From contig NZ_PCQA01000001.1 in NCBI RefSeq assembly GCF_002979915.1, positions 744,001 through 808,000 of the forward strand: 64,000 nucleotides of DNA, in the 5' to 3' direction. Shown here piece after piece: positions 8,274-17,826 of this stretch. The stretch's first letter is position 1; each line of letters opens with the position of its first letter. Source of the DNA: Arthrobacter sp. MYb213 (GTDB lineage Bacteria; Actinomycetota; Actinomycetes; Actinomycetales; Micrococcaceae). Under the pieces are notes generated by a model. The model had not been told where the DNA came from and searched no databases. It saw only the letters and a list, made by a program, of their open reading frames with translations. The position numbers and the translations under genes were made by a program.

Positions 8274-10532
8274 CTATATGGTTGCAGTTGCCGTGGGCGC
8301 AGCTTTCGTGGCGCTAGGTCTCGCCGTCTTTGACTGGGAAGCGATGGGTTGCAAATCCAATTCGGCAATCGCAGTTTTCTCAGCGTTGGCAAAGACCTGT
8401 CCGGAGCTTGAAACTGTCAGGCGAGTTCCGAATTGACTCTTCAGCTGTGGGCTACCGATTAATGCACGAGTTGTCGCAGCAAAGTCGACGACTGTAGTCG
8501 TCCCAGCTGCAGTATGCACGGCTTTACCCACACTCTCTAAGACAACCAGGTCAGCGTTCTTCCACCCCGGTCGATAGCTTGTATTGCGAGCGTTGGTTAG
8601 TTGATGTTTTTTGATGAGCTTGCCATTCCTCGGATCCAGCACAGCTACTCCTTCTAAGTCAGCAACTAGGAGCCATCCCGCCATCAGCTTGGGGGCATAG
8701 ACTGCACCACATTTGGCAATAGGCGACACGCTCCACAAGATCGTTCTTGTTGCAATGTCGACTTTGAAGACTTTGGCATTACCTTCGGTATCAGCCAGCC
8801 CATATCCGTTGCGTACCGATGTGGTGCCATAGATGAATTTCTCATCAGCCACGAGTCCAGTGATCGAATGCTTAGGAATAAATCCTTGATCTCCCCCATC
8901 CAAAACCCAGCTAATCTCATCAAGCTGCGGATTAATTGCCCCTAGAACGCCACCAGAACGACCGTATTCTGGGACAGTTCCGAAGAAGACCGTTTTTGAA
9001 TTCTTAGCCCAGGCGAAAATTCTCGATTGTTCGTAGTCAGTCGCTAACCTAGCGATGCGTGAATATCCCTCGGGCTTATCTTTTGCCTTGCTTGTAAGCC
9101 GCACTATATCGGCCGAACCGTATGATCCTATGTACGTCTTTTGAGCATCAAATTCGATCATGCCCTCGATCTGGTTGACCGCGTTTTGCTCTACAGGCGA
9201 AGTCCAGTGTTTCCCAGTTTTGGGGTTAATCGAGGTGACACCGTGGCCCATATAGCCACCAACGTAAATATTTCCGTCTGAATGCGACATAAGAGATTGA
9301 ACAACAAACTCACCGCGGGCCAATGCCACGGTGCTGACAAGTTGAACTGATCTACTGGACAAACGCACCACTTCAATCTGAAGTCCCGTTTTATTCGCAG
9401 AGACAACTACCACCTGAGCGTCCGTGGCATAAATGGATAGTGGCGATCCTCCGGAAAGCTTACTAATAGCTTGCTCGTCCCAAGTTGAACTGCTGGTCGC
9501 ATAGAGCTGGTTGTCGCTCACGTTGTAGAACTGATTTGAATCGGAAATTACTGCAGACGCTTTCCGCCCAGACCACACCCGGTCTACCGTTCCCACCCAC
9601 AAGTTATTTTGCGGGTTCAGCAATAGTTGGCCCGAAACGTCGTCCACAGAAACCACGATCCTGCCTTCTATGGCTTGCAAGGAACTGATAAATCCAGTGC
9701 TTTTAGGCTCCCGAAGCGGAATTTCTAGGACCTTTTGGGGGCTCTTGGCTGAGAATCTAAATACTCGTGGGTTCCGTGACCCTGTACCTAGCCATACGTT
9801 GTCATTTGCATCAACGGCCACACGTCGCACGTAGTCCGTATCGGCAGAAACACGTTCGAATACCCTGATTTTTTTGATATCCGGTGTGTATCTAAAAGCT
9901 GCTCCCAGCGGATAAGTTCCACCCCACACGGTGCCGAGGGAGTCAATCTGCAGATCATAGATAGTTGAAGCGCCAGCCACTTGGCCTAGCTGCGTTACTT
10001 TTGAAGGACGAGATGGCACCCAAACCAATAGGTAATTGCGTGTTCCAAGGTAGAGCTTTTTATTCTTTTTGTCCCAAGCCATCGTTTGGACGCCGCCGTT
10101 ATGACTGTGGGGAATCTCCACAACATGGGCTGGCGAATTCTGGATCGGATTAATAATCTGGAGTTGGTGAGTTGGACCAACAATGCTGACGGCAAGCCAG
10201 GGAATCTCAGACTTCTTCAGACCTGGCAGAGGCACCACTCGGCGAATTTTTGTCGCAGGGAACGCACCCGCATAAAGTCGACGCGCGCCGGAGGTATTTC
10301 TAGTTCGTTGCAGTGATTTCGTTACCGATGGATCACGATTCACCAGAACAGACTTAGGTTCTGGACGAGGAGTTGGTGTGGTCGATGGTTCAGGTGCAGG
10401 CTCTGATGAAGAATCTGTAAACTGTCCATAAATGACTGCGCCTGCAGTTAGTCCCCCGAGTGTGAGAACCACGCGTCGGCTCACATTTTTCACCGTTCGC
10501 TTCTCATCTTCCGCCACTAATTTTCTCCCCAT
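8274..10532 (-). CDS. Exported beta-propeller (PQQ/WD40-like) repeat protein
   Basis: A 752-residue protein with a twin-arginine-like N-terminus (SRRVVLTLGGLTAGAVIYG, residues 18-36), then a Pro/Thr/Glu-rich linker (PEPSTTPTPRPEPK). It is therefore likely exported and tethered or periplasm-facing. The body has repeated blade-like segments such as KKLYLGTRNYLLVW, NVWLGTGSRNPRVF, GNIYVGGYMGHGV and KFIYGTTSVRNGYG, typical of a PQQ-like or two-component-sensor propeller. No enzymatic domain follows. The C-terminus is Ala/Thr-rich. It is a single gene between ilvE and the FAH gene on the same strand, so the function remains unassigned; ligand or carbohydrate binding at the surface is an inference. 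Confidence 0.75.
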   Translation of the reverse strand: MGRKLVAEDEKRTVKNVSRRVVLTLGGLTAGAVIYGQFTDSSSEPAPEPSTTPTPRPEPKSVLVNRDPSVTKSLQRTRNTSGARRLYAGAFPATKIRRVVPLPGLKKSEIPWLAVSIVGPTHQLQIINPIQNSPAHVVEIPHSHNGGVQTMAWDKKNKKLYLGTRNYLLVWVPSRPSKVTQLGQVAGASTIYDLQIDSLGTVWGGTYPLGAAFRYTPDIKKIRVFERVSADTDYVRRVAVDANDNVWLGTGSRNPRVFRFSAKSPQKVLEIPLREPKSTGFISSLQAIEGRIVVSVDDVSGQLLLNPQNNLWVGTVDRVWSGRKASAVISDSNQFYNVSDNQLYATSSSTWDEQAISKLSGGSPLSIYATDAQVVVVSANKTGLQIEVVRLSSRSVQLVSTVALARGEFVVQSLMSHSDGNIYVGGYMGHGVTSINPKTGKHWTSPVEQNAVNQIEGMIEFDAQKTYIGSYGSADIVRLTSKAKDKPEGYSRIARLATDYEQSRIFAWAKNSKTVFFGTVPEYGRSGGVLGAINPQLDEISWVLDGGDQGFIPKHSITGLVADEKFIYGTTSVRNGYGLADTEGNAKVFKVDIATRTILWSVSPIAKCGAVYAPKLMAGWLLVADLEGVAVLDPRNGKLIKKHQLTNARNTSYRPGWKNADLVVLESVGKAVHTAAGTTTVVDFAATTRALIGSPQLKSQFGTRLTVSSSGQVFANAEKTAIAELDLQPIASQSKTARPSATKAAPTATATI

Positions 10533-10618
10533 CCATCACACTCTTGAACAGCGTTAAGACTAGCCGTCCAAGATGAACGGACACTGGGGAATACTCACGG
10601 GTGAACCTACTCTCGAGA

Positions 10619-10660
10619 GCTAAAGGCAGCTTGCTCTGTCTCGCGCAAGCTGCCTTTAGC
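10619..10660 (-). terminator. Stem-loop terminator after ilvE
   Basis: A perfect 16-bp stem (GCTAAAGGCAGCTTGC and its inverse) with a 10-base loop starts 14 bases past the ilvE stop. It has no U-tract on the minus strand, as in many other gene ends in this window. Confidence 0.8.
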
Positions 10661-10674
10661 CGAAGAATGTTGAC

Positions 10675-11769
10675 TTACGCCAAGCGCTCCAACCAACCGT
10701 GACGGTCCTCTACGGTTCCGCGTTGGATGCCTAGAAGTTCTTCACGGATAGACATAGTTACCTCCCCGGCAGGTGCGTTCTCGTCACCAATAAGTTCGTC
10801 GCCGTTCTTGAGCACACCGATTGGAGTGATCACTGCAGCCGTACCGCAGGCGAACACCTCGGTGATCTCGCCACTGGCAATCGAGTCGCGCCATTCGTCC
10901 AACGTAATCTTGCGCTCTTCAACCTTCATGCCGCGGTCTTTGGCCAACTGAATAACCGAAGAACGAGTGACACCTTCTAAGATGGTCCCAGTCAACGCTG
11001 GGGTCACCAATGAACCATCCTTTGTGACGAAGAATACGTTCATTCCACCAAGTTCTTCAACGGCATTGTCATTGAAAGAATCAAGGAAGAGTACCTGCTT
11101 GCAGCCGTTCTCTTCTGCTTCTAGCTGTGCCACAAGCGAGGCAGCGTAGTTGCCGCCGCACTTAGCCGAACCGGTTCCGCCGCGGCCTGCGCGGGCGTAA
11201 TTCTTTGACACCCAAATACCTACTGGCTTTAGTTCTCCGCCGAAGTAGTTTCCTGCTGGTGAGGCAATCACGCGGTAGGAAACCTCGCGAGCTGCACGAA
11301 CACCTAAGAAGGCTTCGGTAGCGATCATGAAAGGACGAAGGTAGAGCGCTTCGCCGTCGCCGCTTGGTACCCAGTCAATATCGGTGGCAACAATCTTACG
11401 CAGTGAATCAACAAATACGTCTTCATCTAGCTGTGGAAGCGCTAGACGTGCGGCTGACTTATTGAGGCGTGCCGCGTTAGCGTGTGGGCGGAAGGTCCAT
11501 ACGGATCCGTCTTCGTGACGGTAGGCCTTGAGTCCTTCAAAGATTTCCTGGCCATAGTGCAGGACTGAGGCAGCAGGATCCATGGCGATGGGGCCGTATG
11601 GCTCAACGCGGGCATCATGCCACTGGCCTTCGCCACCCTCGGCACCAGCGGTCCAGTCAACAACCACTGTATGGTCGGTGAAGAAGTCCCCGAACCCAGG
11701 GTCTGCTAGAACGGCAGCTCGTTCCTCTGCACTCTTACGATTTGATGACAGGTTTTCGGTGAATTCCAT
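10675..11769 (-). CDS. ilvE: Branched-chain amino acid aminotransferase
   Basis: A PLP-dependent fold-type IV transaminase of 364 residues. It performs the last step of leucine, isoleucine and valine synthesis, using glutamate as amino donor. The family signatures are LHYGQEIFEGLKAYR near residue 70, SAKCGGNYAASLVAQLEA near residue 200 (with the PLP-binding Lys) and EELGGMNVFF near residue 238. It is the mycobacterial/actinobacterial (class II) type. It lies downstream of leuB on the same strand, separated by a U-tailed terminator, so it probably has its own promoter. No TCTCA/TGAGA dyad like those at leuB and ilvB is visible at its start. Confidence 0.95.
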   Translation of the reverse strand: MEFTENLSSNRKSAEERAAVLADPGFGDFFTDHTVVVDWTAGAEGGEGQWHDARVEPYGPIAMDPAASVLHYGQEIFEGLKAYRHEDGSVWTFRPHANAARLNKSAARLALPQLDEDVFVDSLRKIVATDIDWVPSGDGEALYLRPFMIATEAFLGVRAAREVSYRVIASPAGNYFGGELKPVGIWVSKNYARAGRGGTGSAKCGGNYAASLVAQLEAEENGCKQVLFLDSFNDNAVEELGGMNVFFVTKDGSLVTPALTGTILEGVTRSSVIQLAKDRGMKVEERKITLDEWRDSIASGEITEVFACGTAAVITPIGVLKNGDELIGDENAPAGEVTMSIREELLGIQRGTVEDRHGWLERLA

Positions 11770-11803
11770 CTAACTCTGGACTTCCTTGCTCAGTTAACGA
11801 AAA

Positions 11804-11836
11804 ACGGGTGCCCCACGCCATTGGCGGAACACCCGT
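11804..11836 (-). terminator. Rho-independent terminator after leuB
   Basis: ACGGGTG and CACCCGT form the outer stem, with an inner GCC/GGC pairing. On the minus strand the stem is followed by TTTTTCG. It lies 52 bases past the leuB stop and just before the ilvE start. Confidence 0.8.
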
Positions 11837-11887
11837 CCGTGGATTTGCTACTCGATTAGCAACTAACCGAGCTACATCACTTTTAGC

Positions 11888-12946
11888 TTATGCCAGTAGC
11901 GCCACAATTGCATCGCCGATTTCGCTCGTGGTGCGGTGATCAGTCAATTCTTGGCGTGAAGTGATCTCTTTTTCGACCGCTTGCTCAACAGAGGCGGCCG
12001 CAGCTGACAATCCCAGGTGCTCAAGCATCAAGGCCACCGAAAGGATTGCCGCGGTAGGGTCAGCTTTCTGTTGACCGGCAATATCTGGTGCCGAGCCATG
12101 GACCGGCTCAAACATGGATGGGTATGTACGATCCATGTTGATGTTGCCGCTGGCTGCCAAACCGATCCCGCCAGTGATTGCGCCAGCTTGATCAGTAAGG
12201 ATGTCTCCAAAGAGATTATCCGTCACAATGACATCAAAACGCGATGGATTGGTAGTCAGGAAGATAGTAGCCGCGTCTACGTGCAGGTAGTCGTGAGTGA
12301 CCTCTGGGAATTCTGGGGCCACCATTTCTACAGTGCGGCGCCATAGGTGTCCAGCGTGGACCAGCACGTTGTGCTTGTGCACCAGGGTCACGTGCTTTCG
12401 TGGACGTGCTGCTGCACGGGCAAAAGCATCACGAACTACGCGCTCTACACCGTAGGCGGTATTCACGGATACTTCAGTAGCAATTTCATGTGGGGTGCCG
12501 GTACGTACCGAGCCGCCGTTGCCTACGTATGGACCCTCAGTGCCCTCACGAACAACGACAAAGTCAATTTCTCCCGGGTTGGCCAACGGGCTTTCAATAC
12601 CTGCATACAGCTTGGCTGGACGAAGATTGACGAAGTGATCTAAGGAGAAGCGAAGCTTGAGCAGCAGTTCACGCTCAATGATTCCCGAAGGGATGCGTGT
12701 ATCGCCAGGAGCGGCGCCCACCGCACCAAACAAGATGGCATCATGCTTCTTGAGGGCTTCGAGAGTTTCAGTGGGCAGGGTCTCCCCTGTTTTGAGCCAG
12801 TGTTCGGCACCCAAGGTGTACTCGGTGAGATCTACCTGTTGGTCTCCACCGTTAGTTACGAACTTCAGGACCTTCACGGCTTCGGCAACCACTTCTGGGC
12901 CGATACCATCGCCTGGAATGACAGCAATATTAATGACGTTTCCCAT
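11888..12946 (-). CDS. leuB: 3-isopropylmalate dehydrogenase
   Basis: It oxidises and decarboxylates 3-isopropylmalate with NAD in leucine synthesis. From the chosen ATG it has 352 residues, starting [19 protein letters not shown] as the family does. Other signatures are [10 protein letters not shown] near residue 125, [14 protein letters not shown] near residue 180 and [20 protein letters not shown] near residue 235 (Mg-binding Asp residues). An in-frame ATG 30 bases upstream (12976) exists but adds residues foreign to the family. It would also start about ten bases from the predicted transcription start inside the operator, so 12946 is preferred. The promoter carries the TCTCA-N5-TGAGA dyad. 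Confidence 0.95.
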   Translation of the reverse strand: MGNVINIAVIPGDGIGPEVVAEAVKVLKFVTNGGDQQVDLTEYTLGAEHWLKTGETLPTETLEALKKHDAILFGAVGAAPGDTRIPSGIIERELLLKLRFSLDHFVNLRPAKLYAGIESPLANPGEIDFVVVREGTEGPYVGNGGSVRTGTPHEIATEVSVNTAYGVERVVRDAFARAAARPRKHVTLVHKHNVLVHAGHLWRRTVEMVAPEFPEVTHDYLHVDAATIFLTTNPSRFDVIVTDNLFGDILTDQAGAITGGIGLAASGNINMDRTYPSMFEPVHGSAPDIAGQQKADPTAAILSVALMLEHLGLSAAAASVEQAVEKEITSRQELTDHRTTSEIGDAIVALLA

Positions 12947-12977
12947 GCACTCATCATAACCAAGTGAATCCACCATT

Positions 12978-13002
12978 TGAGAACCTATCTCAAATTATGA
13001 GA
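12978..13002 (-). promoter_or_regulatory. Putative operator/promoter of leuB: alternating TGAGA-TCTCA-TGAGA
   Basis: The plus strand reads TGAGA-accta-TCTCA-aatta-TGAGA, three 5-base half-sites with 5-base spacers forming two overlapping dyads. The right-hand dyad TCTCAAATTATGAGA (12988-13002) matches the dyad at ilvB (TCTCATTATATGAGA) in both arms and spacer length. On the minus strand it contains CATAAT, a likely -10 box, placing transcription start near 12987 and a 40-base leader. It is therefore well placed for a repressor. The IclR (NdgR/LtbR-type) regulator at the left edge is one candidate, but this is inference. Confidence 0.65.
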
Positions 13003-13112
13003 TTGATTTCTTTATTGCGTCAAAGAATCTCCAACCGTGGCATGAGGACGCGGATCAAGACGCTAGATAGACTTGAGGTAGAACAGAGCTTTTAAGTACG
13101 CGTGAGGGAAAC

Positions 13113-14324
13113 TTGATTTTCACTAATCCACACCGGCGGTTAGACCGGTGGATTCGGTCCAACCCGGGCCGGATCGATATGTTTGTCGGCGCGGTTTATA
13201 CACTCGTATGCGTTATCTTTTCAGTGGGCATCGGTTTCGGAGTGGGCATAGGCTTTGGGATCAGCATCGCAGCCATAGCCCTACTGCAGTCGGCACCTCT
13301 CATGGTTCGCCGTCGCTGCCCATGGGCAGCAACCATCACCATTGCTGGTGCGCACATTCTGCAGCTCTTCTTCCACGGTGTATTCCTCCCTTCTCAGTTC
13401 TCAGTCCCCATCATGATTTACACCATGGCTGTTTATGGGAAACGCTGGCAATCCTTCGCCACGTTGGGTCTCGGATTTCTCGGAGCCATCCTGGCAACTT
13501 TCAATATTTTTGGTCCCGGGGTTTCGAGTAATAATCACCTGTCTTTCGATATGGTCATTTCATTTGTTGGTTTGGCGTTGGTGGTCACCGTCGCGTGGAC
13601 CTTTGGCGACCTAGCTCGGAGCAGACGACAAACTTTGAACGCCCTGCAGGCTCATGCACAGCGTCTGGAAAATGAGCGATTAATTGAACGTGAATTGGCT
13701 GCCTCTGACGAACGCAATCACATTGCCCGCGAAATGCATGACATCGTGGCACATTCCCTGTCGGTGATTATTACGCAGGCGGACGGTGCACGGTACGCAG
13801 CGGCCCAGGATCCAAAGATTGCTATCGAAACGTTGAAAACGGTCTCAGATGCCGGCCGGTCTTCGTTGCGTGAAATGCGACGCTTGTTAGGCGTACTGCG
13901 CACCGATGAGGAAGTGGAACACCGACCACTTCCTAGCTTGAATAATGTTCCTGAACTCGTTGAGATGTCAGTCAAGTCTGGCCTGCAAGTCTCATTTGAG
14001 GTTCAAGGATCTCCCCGCCGAGCTCTGCCGGCTGGCGCAGAACTCACTGCCTACCGGTGCGTTCAAGAAGCAATCACCAATGTACTGAAGCATGCTGGGC
14101 CACAGGCCAAGGCAACAGTTACTTTGGACTGGACCAGCCGTGGCGTAGAAATCAATGTCACGGATGACGGAACTTGCACCGGCAAACTTGCCATCGACGG
14201 CGCTGGCCAAGGATTACGCGGATTACATGAACGAGTTGCCCTCTACGATGGAACCAGCACAGCTGGTCCACTTTCCGGCGGAGGCTTCTGTGTCTCCGCC
14301 TTCATCCCCTACTCCGAGGACTAA
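13113..14324 (+). CDS. Two-component sensor histidine kinase, NarL/DesK class
   Basis: A 403-residue membrane kinase. Four or more hydrophobic segments lie in residues 20-170, followed by a short coiled linker (ARSRRQTLNALQAHAQRLENERL). The HisKA_3 phosphoacceptor motif is EMHDIVAHSLSVIITQADGAR near residue 206. A compact ATPase domain follows, with AITNVLKHAG (N-box) and GQGLRGLHERVALYDG (G-box). The start is TTG, with GAGGGAAA just upstream; the first ATG further in would lose the N-terminus. The response regulator gene follows after six bases. The signal sensed is unknown; there is no sensor domain apart from the membrane helices, as in cell-envelope stress kinases. Confidence 0.88.
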   Translation: MIFTNPHRRLDRWIRSNPGRIDMFVGAVYTLVCVIFSVGIGFGVGIGFGISIAAIALLQSAPLMVRRRCPWAATITIAGAHILQLFFHGVFLPSQFSVPIMIYTMAVYGKRWQSFATLGLGFLGAILATFNIFGPGVSSNNHLSFDMVISFVGLALVVTVAWTFGDLARSRRQTLNALQAHAQRLENERLIERELAASDERNHIAREMHDIVAHSLSVIITQADGARYAAAQDPKIAIETLKTVSDAGRSSLREMRRLLGVLRTDEEVEHRPLPSLNNVPELVEMSVKSGLQVSFEVQGSPRRALPAGAELTAYRCVQEAITNVLKHAGPQAKATVTLDWTSRGVEINVTDDGTCTGKLAIDGAGQGLRGLHERVALYDGTSTAGPLSGGGFCVSAFIPYSED

Positions 14325-14330
14325 AAACGA

Positions 14331-15020
14331 ATGACCACCACTGAGCCAATCAAAGTTGCCTTGGTAGATGACCAACTTCTGGTACGAAGCGGCTTCCGTA
14401 TGCTCATCAATTCTCAAGATGATATGACTGTAGTTGCTGAGGCGTCTAACGGACGCGAAGCCTTAGCTTCACCTGCCTTGGCTACAGCAGATGTCATCTT
14501 GATGGATGTTCGCATGCCGGAAATGGACGGTATTGAAGCCACTGAGCGTTTACTTGTTTCTCGTGCCGAGGCAATCGATTCGCCACGCGTCATCGTACTG
14601 ACCACTTTTGATATGGACGAGTATGCGTTCAGTGCCATCCAGGCCGGGGCTAGTGGCTTTCTGCTAAAAGATGCCCCACCGGAAGAGCTGCTTGAATCGG
14701 TACGTACGGTCAACCGCGGAGATGCTGTTATTGCACCTTCCACTACCCGACGTCTACTGGATCATATGGCTCCACTGCTGAAGCGCTCCCGACCAAATGA
14801 TGACCCACTAACGGCCGCCGTAGATTCTTTGACTCCCCGTGAACGGGAAGTATTCGGTCATATTGCACTAGGCCGTTCTAACCCGGAGATTGCCATGGAT
14901 TTGTTCCTCTCCGAGGCCACGGTGAAAACACATGTCGGACATATCTTATCTAAGCTAGGCGCTCGTGACCGTGTTCAAGCCGTAGTCGTTGCCTACCAGA
15001 CCGGGGTTGTCAGCCCGTAA
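14331..15020 (+). CDS. Response regulator, NarL/LuxR family
   Basis: A 229-residue DNA-binding regulator. The receiver domain has the acidic pair VDDQ near residue 12, the phosphorylated Asp in VILMDVRMPEMDG near residue 57, a Thr/Lys switch (TTFD, LLKDAPPEELL), and a C-terminal LuxR HTH (LTPREREVFGHIALGRSN, then EATVKTHVGHILSKLGARDR). It is paired with the kinase six bases upstream, so they form one operon. No adjacent transporter or target operon is visible; metG downstream is convergent. Confidence 0.93.
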   Translation: MTTTEPIKVALVDDQLLVRSGFRMLINSQDDMTVVAEASNGREALASPALATADVILMDVRMPEMDGIEATERLLVSRAEAIDSPRVIVLTTFDMDEYAFSAIQAGASGFLLKDAPPEELLESVRTVNRGDAVIAPSTTRRLLDHMAPLLKRSRPNDDPLTAAVDSLTPREREVFGHIALGRSNPEIAMDLFLSEATVKTHVGHILSKLGARDRVQAVVVAYQTGVVSP

Positions 15021-15034
15021 TAACTTCTCTTAAA

Positions 15035-15080
15035 CAACAAGGTCCAAGTTTGGTTTTGATTCCAAACTTGGACCTTGTTG
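15035..15080. terminator. Bidirectional terminator between the response regulator gene and metG
   Basis: A perfect 19-bp inverted repeat (arms 15035-15053 and 15062-15080, beginning CAACAAGGTCCAAG) with an 8-base loop sits between two convergent genes. The plus strand continues ATTTTAGG, a weak U-run. Confidence 0.85.
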
Positions 15081-15090
15081 ATTTTAGGAC

Positions 15091-16641
15091 TTATTTTTCT
15101 TCTTCATACCGTGGGAACACCGGCGCTGGAGCCGGCAGTTGAGTTCCTGGTACCAAAGCGGTTGCAAAGTTTTCGAAATTGCGTGCGGTTCCCTGACCGA
15201 CAGCCAATAGATCAAGCATGCTGGTCATGGTTTGTGGCAACACCGGCTGTAGCAGCAACGCAACCTTGCGCACGATTTCGATGGTGACATAAAGAACCGT
15301 TTCCATACGCGCTGGATCAGTTTTCTTCAGCTTCCAAGGTTCTTGCTCCGCAAAGTATGCATTGGTATCACCTAAGACGTGCCAGACGGCTTCTAAAGCT
15401 CGGCTGAAGTCTTGACGTGCGTACGCCTCACGGTTGAGTTCAAGGAGTTCCGAAGCTGCCGCCAAGATCTGCTCGTCGGCTGGCAAAAGTTCTCCCGGAG
15501 TCGGCACAGCTCCCCCGCAGTTCTTAGCAACCATCGACAGCGAACGCTGAGCGAGGTTTCCAAAGTTGTTTGCGAGGTCACCATTGATGCGCGCAACGAT
15601 AGTGTCGTGGTTGTAGTTTCCGTCGGCACCGAAGGTCACTTCACGCAAGAAGAAGTAGCGGACCTGGTCGAGACCGTACCGTGCAACAAAGTCATCCGGA
15701 GAGACGGTGTTACCCAAGGACTTGGACATCTTCACACCGTTATTGTGCAGGAATCCATGGATCATCACACGCTTGGGGACCGCCAACTTTGCCGACATCA
15801 AGAATGCGGGCCAGTAGATGGCGTGGAAACGTGAAATATCTTTGCCAATGACGTGCACATCTGCAGGCCAGTACTTCTGGAACGAAGCCGAATCAACATC
15901 TGGGAAACCGGCACCGGTCAGGTAATTGGTCAGCGCGTCAACCCACACGTACATCACGTGCTTCTCATTGCCTGGAACAGGGATTCCCCAGTCGAAGGTA
16001 GTACGTGAAATAGAGAGGTCGGTCAGACCGCCTTCTACAAAACGAACAACTTCGTTAAAGCGTGAACGTGGGGCACCAAAATCAGGATTGTCCTCATAGT
16101 GGGCCAAGAGCTTGTCTTGGTATTTAGACAGTCGGAAGAAGTAGGACTCCTCTTCGGTCCAGGTAACCTCGGTGTCGGTTTCCGTGGCGTAACGGATTCC
16201 GTCCTCTCGGACGTCGGTCTGCTCTTCGGTGTAAAACGCTTCGTCACGAACGGAATACCAGCCGGCGTACTTATCAAGATAAATATCGTCATTAGCTTCC
16301 ATCCGCCGCCACAGCTCCTGCGCTGCAGCATGATGGTCAGCGTCACTGGTGCGGATGAAGCGGTCGTAGCTGGTACCCAACTCGTCATTCATGCTTTGGA
16401 AGGCGTCCGAGTTACGCTGCGCGAGCTGTGCGGGGGTAATCCCCTCTTTTTCAGCGGTCTGCATCATCTTCTGACCATGCTCGTCTGTGCCGGTCAAGAA
16501 GAAAACGTCAAACCCGTCCAAGCGCTTAAACCGTGCCATCGCGTCGGTAGCGACTACCTCATAGGCATGCCCAATATGCGGGATGCCGTTTGGGTAGGAG
16601 ATTGCTGTGGTGATGTAAAAGGGTTTCTGCGGAGAAGTCAC
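15091..16641 (-). CDS. metG: Methionyl-tRNA synthetase
   Basis: A class I synthetase of 516 residues that charges initiator and elongator tRNA-Met. The HIGH-type motif is [14 protein letters not shown] near residue 14 and the KMSKS motif is VKMSKSLGN near residue 305. The length and the absence of a C-terminal tRNA-binding extension fit the short actinobacterial form. No zinc-knuckle cysteines are seen in the connective peptide. It is a single gene on the minus strand, separated by terminators from the two-component pair. Confidence 0.96.
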   Translation of the reverse strand: MTSPQKPFYITTAISYPNGIPHIGHAYEVVATDAMARFKRLDGFDVFFLTGTDEHGQKMMQTAEKEGITPAQLAQRNSDAFQSMNDELGTSYDRFIRTSDADHHAAAQELWRRMEANDDIYLDKYAGWYSVRDEAFYTEEQTDVREDGIRYATETDTEVTWTEEESYFFRLSKYQDKLLAHYEDNPDFGAPRSRFNEVVRFVEGGLTDLSISRTTFDWGIPVPGNEKHVMYVWVDALTNYLTGAGFPDVDSASFQKYWPADVHVIGKDISRFHAIYWPAFLMSAKLAVPKRVMIHGFLHNNGVKMSKSLGNTVSPDDFVARYGLDQVRYFFLREVTFGADGNYNHDTIVARINGDLANNFGNLAQRSLSMVAKNCGGAVPTPGELLPADEQILAAASELLELNREAYARQDFSRALEAVWHVLGDTNAYFAEQEPWKLKKTDPARMETVLYVTIEIVRKVALLLQPVLPQTMTSMLDLLAVGQGTARNFENFATALVPGTQLPAPAPVFPRYEEEK

Positions 16642-16698
16642 GATACAAATTTACCTTAGTCAGTGTTGGAAGCTTGATTCGTTAAAGCGATCATCTCG

Positions 16699-17703
16699 TC
16701 ACATGATTTGATCCAAGTAATCCCAGAAGGCCCCGCGGAGTGTCCGGCGGATCGTTTGCTGATCAGTTTTCCACTCCCCCAAAACCTGAGCACAGTCTTT
16801 CAGCAAGGTGCGGTCAATCTCTGGTGGCAACTGTGGCTTATCTGCAACGAGTTCAACTACTTCGGCTTGCGTTGTACTGGCCAACCAAGACTGAGCCACT
16901 TTGGCACCAATCTCTTCGGCTGCGGTAAGTTCCTTTTGCTCATAGGCTGCCTGTCCGTGGAATCCGGAACGCTCGCTATCTGAGGAATACACCATTTCTG
17001 GTTGCTTCGCGGGCTCCTCGCTTCGAATAGGCTGAGCCTTTTGCGCCAGTAAGGCCGGGGTAGGAATACCCGGTTTCGGAGTTACGGCGGGTTTAGCCGT
17101 CGGAGCAGCGGCAACTAAGGCGGTCTTTACGCAATTGTCCTTGTCCCAATCGATAATCCGAGTAAACGAACTATCTATTATTGAGTCAGGCATGACTTCA
17201 ATTGCGTCTGCGGTCAGCGCTAAATGCTCCGCCACCGAGGCGACGCCTAAGCGACTCTGATCCTTTTGCAGCCCAAGCAAGACTACTTTCATTCCTAAAT
17301 CTTGGGCTTCTTCTACGGCTTCAGCTAGGTCGTCATCGCCAGAAACTAAATACGCAACGGATGCAGATCCATGGCGGGCAACACCAACCAGGTCTAGGGC
17401 TAAGCGAAGGTCAACGCCTTTTTGTTCACCATTATATGAAATACGTCCCAACCGAACTTTAACGCCCGGGATTAGCCCGATACGCTTATGCTGCTCGGTA
17501 AAAAGACCATCTTTCGACGCGTCATACCAATAAACACGTAAGTTATTAAGTCCAGTATTTTTCTTGACGGTTTGAACTATTCCACGAACTAGCGACTCAT
17601 AGTGTGTCGTAAAAGCCGAGCGTAAGGTTGTACCTGCGACCCTGTGCCCGCCTAAAGATAATAAGAACCCGGCATCAACAAATATGGCTGTTTGATTCAT
17701 CAT
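16699..17703 (-). CDS. NYN-domain (PIN-like) protein
   Basis: A 334-residue protein whose first 170 residues form a NYN domain, the PIN-like nuclease fold of the LabA/DUF88 family. It has an N-terminal FVDAGFLLS with the metal-binding Asp, a YWYDAS motif, and AYLVSGDDDLAEAVEEAQDLG, the acidic active-site loop near residue 118. The middle is a Pro/Ala-rich linker. The C-terminal part (from about residue 255) is an alpha-helical module ending in LRGAFWDYLDQIM. Two adjacent Met codons make the start ambiguous by one residue. NYN proteins are proposed RNases; the target here is unknown. Confidence 0.8.
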   Translation of the reverse strand: MMNQTAIFVDAGFLLSLGGHRVAGTTLRSAFTTHYESLVRGIVQTVKKNTGLNNLRVYWYDASKDGLFTEQHKRIGLIPGVKVRLGRISYNGEQKGVDLRLALDLVGVARHGSASVAYLVSGDDDLAEAVEEAQDLGMKVVLLGLQKDQSRLGVASVAEHLALTADAIEVMPDSIIDSSFTRIIDWDKDNCVKTALVAAAPTAKPAVTPKPGIPTPALLAQKAQPIRSEEPAKQPEMVYSSDSERSGFHGQAAYEQKELTAAEEIGAKVAQSWLASTTQAEVVELVADKPQLPPEIDRTLLKDCAQVLGEWKTDQQTIRRTLRGAFWDYLDQIM

Positions 17704-17780
17704 ACTTTTGATACTAGTCAGTACAGCTCAAAGTTTCCTGCTCTAAGGGTGCAGAGCCAATGATTGCCCAGCCCTTAAAG

Positions 17781-17817
17781 TTTGAAAGGCCAGAACGAAT
17801 TGTCCTGGCCTTTCAAA
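17781..17817 (-). terminator. Terminator at the end of the glycan cluster (after wecB)
   Basis: TTTGAAAGGCCAG and its inverse CTGGCCTTTCAAA form a perfect 13-bp stem with an 11-base loop, 9 bases past the wecB stop. Confidence 0.8.
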
Positions 17818-17826
17818 AATGACTAC

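Noticed and set aside
8233-8436. Plus-strand frame of 67 codons with a hydrophobic stretch
   Set aside because: It mostly overlaps the 3' end of the propeller gene on the other strand, has no ribosome-binding site and no family resemblance.
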